A DNA stretch of 15,411 bases from an uncultured Sutterella sp. (lineage in GTDB: Bacteria; Pseudomonadota; Gammaproteobacteria; Burkholderiales; Burkholderiaceae_F): positions 1-15,411 of the forward strand of contig CAJKSP010000050.1 in NCBI GenBank assembly GCA_905202595.1, read 5' to 3'. A model generated the notes under the pieces. It saw only the letters and a list, made by a program, of their open reading frames with translations. It did no database searches and had not been told where the DNA came from. This document shows positions 7,056 to 12,448 of the stretch, piece by piece. Each line of letters opens with the position of its first letter. Within the stretch, counting starts at the first letter, position 1. The position numbers and the translations under genes were made by a program.

Positions 7056-7128
7056 GAAGATGGCCTTACAAAAGGTCGAAAGCCTGCGATGCGGCCTTCG
7101 CCGAAAAAGAATCAAAAAAGCGTCTGAG

Positions 7129-7152
7129 ATTCTAAGGCGCAGGCCATGCGCC
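7129..7152 (-). promoter_or_regulatory. Candidate -10 box and dyad upstream of fpr
   Basis: TAGAAT on the minus strand (7129-7134) matches the -10 consensus at five of six bases and lies about 75 bases before the fpr start. Directly upstream is the dyad GGCGCA-TGGCC-TGCGCC (7136-7152), which would occupy the spacer between -35 and -10, a common position for a regulator. The -35 match (TTAGCG) is poor, so an activator may be needed if this is a promoter. Confidence 0.3.
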
Positions 7153-7204
7153 GCTAAGGTGCAAAGCGTTCTCCGAAAGACGTAGTCGAGTCCTTGACGC
7201 AGGC

Positions 7205-7247
7205 AAAAAAGAAGCGCCTCTCGGAGCATGCAGTCCGTGAGGCGCTT
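7205..7247 (-). terminator. Intrinsic terminator of fdxA
   Basis: On the minus strand, AAGCGCCTC and GAGGCGCTT (7239-7247 and 7212-7220) form a nine-base stem with an 18-base loop, followed at once by CTTTTTT. It begins 32 bases after the fdxA stop codon, so fdxA probably ends its own transcript and fpr is transcribed separately. Confidence 0.85.
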
Positions 7248-7279
7248 GGGGCATGAGGGCTGAATCAGCCGGCGGCCGA

Positions 7280-7612
7280 TTAGTCCCAGCTGCGCTTGAG
7301 GTACTTGATCTTGCCCTTCACGCCGCGCCATTCGTCGGCGTCATCCGGCGCGGGCTTGCGGTGCGTGATCGACGGCCATTCGCGGGCGAGCTCCGCGTTG
7401 AGCTGAATGAATTCCTGCTGATCTTCAGGCACGTCCTCTTCGGCGTAGATCGCCGCTTCAGGGCATTCAGGAATGCAGACGGCGCAGTCGATGCATTCGT
7501 CCGGATCAATGACGAGGAAATTGGGGCCTTCCCGGAAGCAGTCGACCGGGCAGACGTCCACGCAGTCGGTACGCTTGCACTTGATGCAGGCTTCGCACAC
7601 AACGTGAGGCAT
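7280..7612 (-). CDS. fdxA: Seven-iron ferredoxin (3Fe-4S plus 4Fe-4S), FdxA type
   Basis: A 110-residue ferredoxin closely matching Azotobacter ferredoxin I in layout. The first cluster region CIKCKRTDCVDVCPVDC supplies Cys9, Cys12, Cys17, Cys21 and Cys25. The second, CIDCAVCIPEC, supplies Cys40, Cys43, Cys46 and Cys50. The C-terminal extension EFIQLNAELAREWP is also conserved. An additional Cys6 sits where Azotobacter FdI has Thr. It is a low-potential cytoplasmic electron carrier, and fpr and rsxB downstream are likely redox partners. AGGAG stands about eleven bases before ATG, a slightly long spacing. Upstream are a -10-like TACAAT and a ten-base tandem repeat. Confidence 0.95.
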   Translation of the reverse strand: MPHVVCEACIKCKRTDCVDVCPVDCFREGPNFLVIDPDECIDCAVCIPECPEAAIYAEEDVPEDQQEFIQLNAELAREWPSITHRKPAPDDADEWRGVKGKIKYLKRSWD

Positions 7613-7636
7613 GGTTATCGGATCTCCTGAAAAGGA

Positions 7637-7666
7637 TCTTGAGAATTCTTGAGAATTGAAAATTGT
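7637..7666 (-). promoter_or_regulatory. Candidate fdxA -10 box with tandem ten-base repeat
   Basis: TACAAT on the minus strand (7661-7666) matches five of six -10 bases; no good -35 is present. Just downstream, TCTTGAGAAT is repeated twice without a gap (plus-strand 7637-7656), with the palindrome AGAATTCT (7642-7649) across the junction. It lies between the expected transcription start and the ribosome site, where a regulator or leader RNA element could act. Confidence 0.35.
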
Positions 7667-7669
7667 AGC

Positions 7670-7698
7670 GCGCGGCTTCGTCGTGCGACTAGCCGCGC
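7670..7698 (-). terminator. Hairpin between the reductase-rhodanese gene and fdxA
   Basis: GCGCGGC (7670-7676) pairs with GCCGCGC (7692-7698) around a 15-base loop, starting 14 bases after the reductase stop on the minus strand. It is followed only by the short ATTTT of the fdxA leader, so it is a weak or doubtful terminator. Confidence 0.35.
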
Positions 7699-7712
7699 TC
7701 GATGCTTGGCCT

Positions 7713-9428
7713 TCAGACGAGGGGCTCCGTCATGCGGTAGTAGCGCATGCCGCCCGCGAGCACGAAGATCGGCGCGCGTCGGCGGCCGTCCGTCATGAGC
7801 GCGCGCGCCGCGGCATAGGCGCGCACGCCCGCGCGGCAGACGACGACCGTCAGGCGGTCGGCGGGCACTTCGTCCAGGCGCTCGCGCACTTCGCCGGAGG
7901 GAATGTGAAGCAGCGGCCATTCGAGGCTGTCGCTGCTGAGCTCTTCATCTTCGCGCACGTCGAGAATCGTTGCCGGGCCGGTCGTGTCCACGCCTTCGCC
8001 GAGATAGGGGGCCTTGCCCGCCATGAGGTCGCGAAGCTCCTGCGGCTCGATGAAGCGCACCAGTCCGTCGAGCACATTGAGCGCCAGATGGCCGGCGATG
8101 TTGACCGGATCCTTCGGCGCGCCGGTCTGCGGGCAGTAGCAGAGGTCGAGCTCCGCCAGATCTGCGGCCGTTGCGCCGAAGCGCATGGCGGCGCTGATGA
8201 CGTCGATGCGCTTGTCGGCGCCGTCGCGGCCGAGCGCCTGAGCGCCGAGAATGCCGCCCTTCGCGTCAAAGAGGAGCTTCAGCACCAGCTCGGCGCTTCC
8301 CGGGTACCACGAAGCGTGGCTGCGCGAGAGGACGGTGGCGCGGAAGAAGTCGCGGTGCGGCACGAGGCCTTCGTTCACGAGCATCTGCTCATGGCGGCCG
8401 GTCGTCGTCCAGAGCATGCCGAAAAGAGAGACGCCGTTCGTGCCGAAGCCGCCGGCCATCGGCGCGCGGCTCAGTCCGGCGAGCGCGTCGGCGCAGGCGC
8501 GGGCTTCCTTCACAGCCGTTCCGGCGAGCATCATGGGACGCTCGTCCTGCTTCACCGGATCCCAGGACGTGGCAACGTCGCCCACGGCATAAATGTCGGG
8601 GTCGCTGGTGCGCATGAAGCGGTCGGCCAGAATGGTGCCGCGCGCGCCGAGCTCAAGGCCCGCATCGGCAGCGAGCTTCGAGCGGGGCTGCACGCCTGCG
8701 GCGCTGATGAGGTCGTCGATTTCAATCGTGCGGCCGCTCTGCAGCGTGACGAGAAGGCGTCCGCCTGCGCCCGCCTCCACCTTGGCGGCGGAGTCGCTCA
8801 GGTGGATAACGAGGCGCTTTTCGCTCGAGGCCGAGCGCAGGAAGGCGTTTGAGAGGCCCTGATCGTTGCGGCCCATGACCGTCGTGCCGTTTTCCATCAG
8901 ATGCACGATGCCGCCGCGGCGCACGACGTTTTCAGCCGTTTCGACGCCTACGGCGCCGCCGCCGATGATGCCGACGACGAGGCCCGGGTGCTCGGAGAGC
9001 TTCTTTTCGAGGCGCAGAGCGTCTTCAGGGCGCCAAAGGGGATGCGCAAATTCCTTGAGGCCCGGGATCGGAAGCATGCGCGGCTCAGCGCCCGTGGCGA
9101 GCACGAGCTTGTCGTAGGCGAGGCTGTACTCTTCGCCCGTGGCAAGATTCTTCGCGAGAATCTGCTTGGCTGCACGGTTGATCGAGAGCACCTCTTCGCG
9201 CTCGCGAATGTCGATGCCGTAGAGCGCTTCAAGGCGTTCGGCCTTGGCGGCATAGAGCGCTTCCGGCCGAATGACGCCGCCGGCGTAGTAGGGCAGCGCG
9301 CAGTTGGCAAACGAAATCCGGTCGCCGCGCTCAAAAAGCACGACCTCAGCTTTTTCGCCGAGAAGGCGCTTTGCGCGGGTGGCCGCGCTCACGCCCGCGG
9401 CAACGCCGCCGACGATGACGATTCGCAT
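7713..9428 (-). CDS. FAD-dependent CoA-disulfide/persulfide reductase with C-terminal rhodanese domain
   Basis: A 571-residue pyridine-nucleotide-disulfide oxidoreductase. Order of parts: FAD-binding GGVAAG (7-12); single redox Cys43 in SFANCALPYY, the hallmark of the CoA-disulfide/NADH-oxidase group; NAD(P)-binding GIIGGGAVGVE (153-163); second FAD motif YAVGDVA (280-286); dimerisation domain with Tyr431 before the conserved KDPVN segment (439-443); and a rhodanese domain from about 485 with catalytic Cys531 in VVVCRAGVRA. This architecture matches CoADR-RHD and NADH-dependent persulfide reductases, which reduce CoA disulfide or CoA/glutathione persulfide or polysulfide. AGGA about eight bases before ATG supports the start. 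It opens the minus-strand redox block and diverges from dinB. Plain NADH oxidase is the main alternative, but the intact rhodanese Cys favours sulfane-sulfur chemistry. Confidence 0.85.
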   Translation of the reverse strand: MRIVIVGGVAAGVSAATRAKRLLGEKAEVVLFERGDRISFANCALPYYAGGVIRPEALYAAKAERLEALYGIDIREREEVLSINRAAKQILAKNLATGEEYSLAYDKLVLATGAEPRMLPIPGLKEFAHPLWRPEDALRLEKKLSEHPGLVVGIIGGGAVGVETAENVVRRGGIVHLMENGTTVMGRNDQGLSNAFLRSASSEKRLVIHLSDSAAKVEAGAGGRLLVTLQSGRTIEIDDLISAAGVQPRSKLAADAGLELGARGTILADRFMRTSDPDIYAVGDVATSWDPVKQDERPMMLAGTAVKEARACADALAGLSRAPMAGGFGTNGVSLFGMLWTTTGRHEQMLVNEGLVPHRDFFRATVLSRSHASWYPGSAELVLKLLFDAKGGILGAQALGRDGADKRIDVISAAMRFGATAADLAELDLCYCPQTGAPKDPVNIAGHLALNVLDGLVRFIEPQELRDLMAGKAPYLGEGVDTTGPATILDVREDEELSSDSLEWPLLHIPSGEVRERLDEVPADRLTVVVCRAGVRAYAAARALMTDGRRRAPIFVLAGGMRYYRMTEPLV

Positions 9429-9466
9429 GTTTCGATCCTGATAGTGGGATTAATAACAAGCGGGAG

Positions 9467-9472
9467 ATTCTA
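9467..9472 (-). promoter_or_regulatory. -10-like TAGAAT upstream of the reductase-rhodanese gene
   Basis: TAGAAT on the minus strand lies 38 bases before the start codon and matches five of six -10 bases. The nine-base string TAGAATCTC is the same as that upstream of fpr (7126-7134). No -35 box is seen in the GC-rich sequence upstream. Confidence 0.3.
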
Positions 9473-9601
9473 CGCGGGGGCGCTCTGAGAGGGCGGCGGC
9501 GGCAGGCCCTGAGCGTGGTAGTGTGCTTGGTTGAGATGCAGGGGATGCGCGGCGCGCTTCGTGCGCTGCCTCTGCAAGCTGCGCGGACAACACGAAAGAA
9601 T

Positions 9602-10699
9602 ATGACAGGAATCGAGCCGAGCTTTCCGAACGACACTTCCCGGCGCATTCTGCACATCGATATGGATGCGTTTTATGCCTCCATCGAGCAGCGCGACCGT
9701 CCGGAGCTGCGCGGCCTGCCGATTGCAGTCGGCCATGCGCAGAAGCGGGGCGTCGTCGCCACGGCTAGCTACGAGGCCCGCGTCTTCGGCGTGCACAGCG
9801 CCATGCCGAGCGCGCGGGCGCGCGAGCTCTGCCCGCAGCTCATCTTCGTCGAAGGCCGCATGGAGCACTACAAAGCCGTGTCGGCTGAAATCCGGGAGAT
9901 CTTCGAGCGCTATACCGACGTCATCGAGCCCATTTCGATCGACGAGGCGTTTCTTGACGTGACGCACAACAAGCTCGGCCTCGAATACGGCGTGGAGATT
10001 GCCAAGCGCATCAAGGCGGACATCCGCCGCGAACTGAATCTCGTCGCATCGGCCGGCGTCTCCTACAACAAGTTTCTCGCCAAGGTGGCCTCCGACTGGC
10101 GCAAGCCCGACGGCCTCTGCGTCATTCACCCGAGCCGTGCGCTTGTCTTCATCGATGCGCTGCCGATCGAGGCGTTCTGGGGTGTGGGGCCGGCGACCGC
10201 CCGGCGCTTCCGCGAGATCGGCGTGACGAACGGCCGCGAGCTTCGGGCGCAGTCCTTTTCGGATCTGCTGAGGCGCTTCGGCGCGGCGGGCCCCGTCTTC
10301 TACAAGTTTGCGCGCGGCATCGACGACCGGCCCGTGCGGACGACGCGCGAGCGCAAGAGCGTCGGGTGCGAGGCGACGTATGCTGAAGACCTCAGGGCGC
10401 CCGAAGCCATCGAGTCAAAGCTTGCTGAAGTGGCAGACGATTTGATGCGCCGGCTCGAGCAGCACCGGTTTGCAGGACTGACGCTGACGCTCAAGATCCG
10501 CTTTCACGACTTTACGACGAGAACGAAAAGCCTGACGGCCGCAGCGCCCTATGTGACGCGGGAGGCCGTCTGGCGGGCGGCGCTGAGGCTGCTTGCGGGC
10601 GTTGAGATTCCGCCGGACGGCGTTCGGCTTCTGGGCCTCTCGGTCAGCACGCCCATCGTGCCCCGGGAGCCGGACGATCCGCAGGGATCGCTCTTTTGA
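9602..10699 (+). CDS. dinB: DNA polymerase IV (Y-family translesion polymerase)
   Basis: A 365-residue Y-family polymerase that copies past damaged bases. Palm residues are visible: Asp20 in HIDMDAFYASIE and Asp114-Glu115 in SIDEAFLD, matching D8, D103 and E104 of E. coli Pol IV. The steric-gate position is Tyr25, where E. coli has Phe13. The helix-hairpin-helix region FWGVGPATARR (192-202) and the little-finger domain follow. The C-terminus DPQGSLF is a clamp-binding motif of the Qxx(L/x)F kind. I start at ATG 9602, 14 codons before the conserved RRILHIDMD; upstream GTG 9515 would add a tail with no family resemblance. The ribosome site (GAAAGA) is weak. No CTGT-N8-ACAG LexA box is visible in the 173 bases between this gene and the divergent reductase gene. 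Confidence 0.93.
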   Translation: MTGIEPSFPNDTSRRILHIDMDAFYASIEQRDRPELRGLPIAVGHAQKRGVVATASYEARVFGVHSAMPSARARELCPQLIFVEGRMEHYKAVSAEIREIFERYTDVIEPISIDEAFLDVTHNKLGLEYGVEIAKRIKADIRRELNLVASAGVSYNKFLAKVASDWRKPDGLCVIHPSRALVFIDALPIEAFWGVGPATARRFREIGVTNGRELRAQSFSDLLRRFGAAGPVFYKFARGIDDRPVRTTRERKSVGCEATYAEDLRAPEAIESKLAEVADDLMRRLEQHRFAGLTLTLKIRFHDFTTRTKSLTAAAPYVTREAVWRAALRLLAGVEIPPDGVRLLGLSVSTPIVPREPDDPQGSLF

Positions 10700-10704
10700 A
10701 AAGA

Positions 10705-10733
10705 AAGAGCCCCGGCGCTTTGCCGGGGCTCTT
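10705..10733. terminator. Bidirectional terminator between dinB and the BPSS1780-type gene
   Basis: A perfect 12-base stem, AAGAGCCCCGGC (10705-10716) with GCCGGGGCTCTT (10722-10733), closes a five-base loop. In the minus direction the stem is followed by TCTTTTC, a good U-rich tail for the convergent membrane-protein gene. In the plus direction only the stem's own TCTT is U-rich, so it is weaker for dinB, which stops six bases before it. Confidence 0.8.
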
Positions 10734-10761
10734 AAGGGATGCCGCGAGCGGCTTGGGGCCG

Positions 10762-11559
10762 TCAGCTGCGGCGCGAAGCCGCCTGCGGACCAGGCCCGTC
10801 CGCCTCCACATCCCCGAAGATGTCGCGGAACATCGTCCAGACGCCTGCTTGGCTCACGGTCGTCGCGACGGCCATCACGATGGGGGCGAGGACGGCGACG
10901 GCAGCTTCAAGGCCTGCGGCCGCAAAGAGCAGCTCGAGCGCCGCCAGCGCAGCGCCGAAGACGGCAATGACGATGACGAGGAAGAGAAGCACCGGCGCGA
11001 GCGAGCGCAGCGTTCCGAAGAAGGAATAAAAGAGGCTCTTCCCGAAGCGCTGGCGGCCGTAGAAGACAAGGAGCGGCGAAAAGGCGGTGAGCAGCAGGAG
11101 CGGGATGTAGAGCGCAAAAGCGGCTGCGGCGGCGCTCGTCGGGAAGTGGCTGTAGATCGAGGCGAAGTCGATGCCCTCGGCTGTGATCTTCCACTGGGAG
11201 AGCTCTTCGCGGCCAAGCATTTCAAAGACGAAGATGTCCGCTTCCACCCAGACGGCTGCGAGCAGGCCGATGCCGGCGAGCGCAGGGCGCGCGGCTTGGT
11301 CTCGAAGCGCCGCAATGAGCGCGGCGTACTGAGGCGGCCGGCCGGCGAGCGCGTCTCGGGCCGCCGTCGCCGTGAGGATGGTTGAATAGGGCATCCAGAG
11401 GCTGGCAAGGAGCATGCCGAGAAAGGGCACGGATGAAAGGAGTCCGCTCACAAGCAGCGAAAAGACGACGACGCCCGTGAGCGCGATCGGCTGGCGGCGC
11501 AGCGCGTGCAGGGATTCCTTGAACCAGCCGAGGCCGGCGGAGAAAGTAGGCTTGGCCAT
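10762..11559 (-). CDS. BPSS1780-type integral membrane protein, function unknown
   Basis: A 265-residue inner-membrane protein. It opens with a short amphipathic stretch (GLGWFKESLHALRRQP), then shows hydrophobic segments at roughly 24-60 (probably two passes with a Pro between), 93-112, 143-168, 185-215 and 216-240. This suggests about six passes, with a short charged C-terminus. The pattern and the opening GWxWxxxxxxLxRxxP-like motif resemble the BPSS1780 family of Burkholderiales membrane proteins, which has no established role. No catalytic motif is visible. I start at ATG 11557-11559 before MAKPTF; the open frame extends upstream through a Ser/Arg-rich stretch that also covers intergenic DNA. 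The ribosome site is weak. A -10-like TATCAT (11626-11631, minus) lies 67 bases upstream. Confidence 0.7.
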   Translation of the reverse strand: MAKPTFSAGLGWFKESLHALRRQPIALTGVVVFSLLVSGLLSSVPFLGMLLASLWMPYSTILTATAARDALAGRPPQYAALIAALRDQAARPALAGIGLLAAVWVEADIFVFEMLGREELSQWKITAEGIDFASIYSHFPTSAAAAAFALYIPLLLLTAFSPLLVFYGRQRFGKSLFYSFFGTLRSLAPVLLFLVIVIAVFGAALAALELLFAAAGLEAAVAVLAPIVMAVATTVSQAGVWTMFRDIFGDVEADGPGPQAASRRS

Positions 11560-11669
11560 GTCGGAAGAGGACGGCGGGACTGAAAGAAGAGTCGGTGCGC
11601 GAAGAAGGCGCATTCGGAGCCGTTGATGATACGGGATGCGGCGGGCAAGCAGTGCGCTCTGCAAAAGTC

Positions 11670-11725
11670 GCTTTCCAAAAGAAGCAGGCGCTTGACCGCA
11701 GGTTCTGCGGTCAAGCGCCGTGCTT
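11670..11725 (-). terminator. Strong intrinsic terminator of the DUF2782-like gene
   Basis: A perfect 14-base stem (11687-11700 with 11706-11719) around a five-base loop, extended by AAGCA/TGCTT after a one-base bulge. On the minus strand it is followed by CTTCTTTT. Between it and the stop codon is a smaller hairpin, AGCCTTC-tgc-GAAGGCT (11737-11753). It separates the DUF2782-like and BPSS1780-type genes into different transcripts. Confidence 0.85.
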
Positions 11726-11763
11726 GCCCTCAAAGAAGCCTTCTGCGAAGGCTGTTCGGTAGG

Positions 11764-12213
11764 CTACCAGCCGAATTCAATGAACTTGGGCGTGCCGAGC
11801 GTGCCGCTCGGATTGCCGCCAGGCGTCGTGTCGATCGGCCGCTCGGAGCGGTTTTCGATCGTATAGGGAATCTGCGTCGATCCCGGCGTTACGACATAGC
11901 CCTTGACGCGGTTGTTCTGGTCGCGGACGGTTTCGATCTGCGTGCGCTTGCTTTCCCGCTTGGGCTTGATGCCGCGCTCGCGGTCGGCGCGCGCCTTCGC
12001 CATGTCGGCCTCGGTCGGCGCGAGCGACATGCCTTCATCGGGCGCCTTGGGCTCGATGCGGCGGGCCGGCTGCGGCGCACGGGTTCCGGGAGCCATTTCT
12101 GCGTCTCCCGCGTAAGGCGGAGGCGGCGGCACGTCATTCGGCGCGGCGCAGAGGGCGTTGGACGCGAGGAGAGCCGTTGCAGCGGCTAGGGCAGCGATTT
12201 TTGTCTTGAACAT
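11764..12213 (-). CDS. Small secreted DUF2782-like protein
   Basis: A 149-residue protein with a clear Sec signal peptide (KTK, then an Ala/Leu core at 6-21, likely cut near residue 23). A low-complexity, Pro-rich and charged linker (about 25-85, including PPPPPY) follows, then a compact C-terminal domain. That domain (about 90-149: TQIETVRDQNNRVKGYVVTP, then IPYTIENR and a terminal GTPKFIEFGW) resembles DUF2782, a betaproteobacterial periplasmic family of unknown function whose genes are often next to polA. The Cys22 context does not fit a lipobox. AGGA stands about seven bases before ATG 12211-12213, supporting this start over longer in-frame alternatives. It diverges from polA. Confidence 0.7.
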   Translation of the reverse strand: MFKTKIAALAAATALLASNALCAAPNDVPPPPPYAGDAEMAPGTRAPQPARRIEPKAPDEGMSLAPTEADMAKARADRERGIKPKRESKRTQIETVRDQNNRVKGYVVTPGSTQIPYTIENRSERPIDTTPGGNPSGTLGTPKFIEFGW

Positions 12214-12246
12214 GGATGAATCCTGAAAATTCGGCCGCGCGCGAGG

Positions 12247-12315
12247 CCGAGCCGGCATTGTCGGCTCGGGCGCAGAGGTGCGCTGCGCCGAGAGGCCTTC
12301 CACAATGCTATTGTG
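12247..12315. promoter_or_regulatory. Dyads in the divergent DUF2782-polA intergenic region
   Basis: The gap 12214-12448 holds no gene. Two symmetric elements stand out. CACAAT-GCT-ATTGTG (12301-12315) is a perfect operator-like dyad, and its centre includes an extended -10-like TGC-TATTGT reading toward polA. CCGAGCCG/CGGCTCGG (12247-12254/12262-12269) is an eight-base stem that would fold in the leader of the minus-strand gene. No -35 box is convincing on either strand. Confidence 0.35.
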
Positions 12316-12448
12316 CCATGCTTGGCCGAGAAGAGGCCGCTTGAAAACCAAGCTGCCCCGCTGAGGCGAGACCTGCTTCTTTGCTGGCGGCTTCGACTCG
12401 GCACCGCTTCCGTCCAAGGCTTCATCAGTTCTTCTGCGCCATCCGCTC

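Noticed and set aside
7056..7331. Upstream extension of fpr
   Set aside because: It would translate through the fdxA terminator and the end of fdxA; the conserved reductase sequence starts at MQTLHL.
7656..8852. 398-codon plus-strand open frame opposite the reductase-rhodanese gene
   Set aside because: Antisense to a complete, motif-bearing flavoprotein and lacking a ribosome site or domain.
9515..9601. GTG start giving dinB 29 extra residues
   Set aside because: The extra stretch has no family resemblance and no ribosome site; ATG 9602 places the conserved palm motif at the normal distance.
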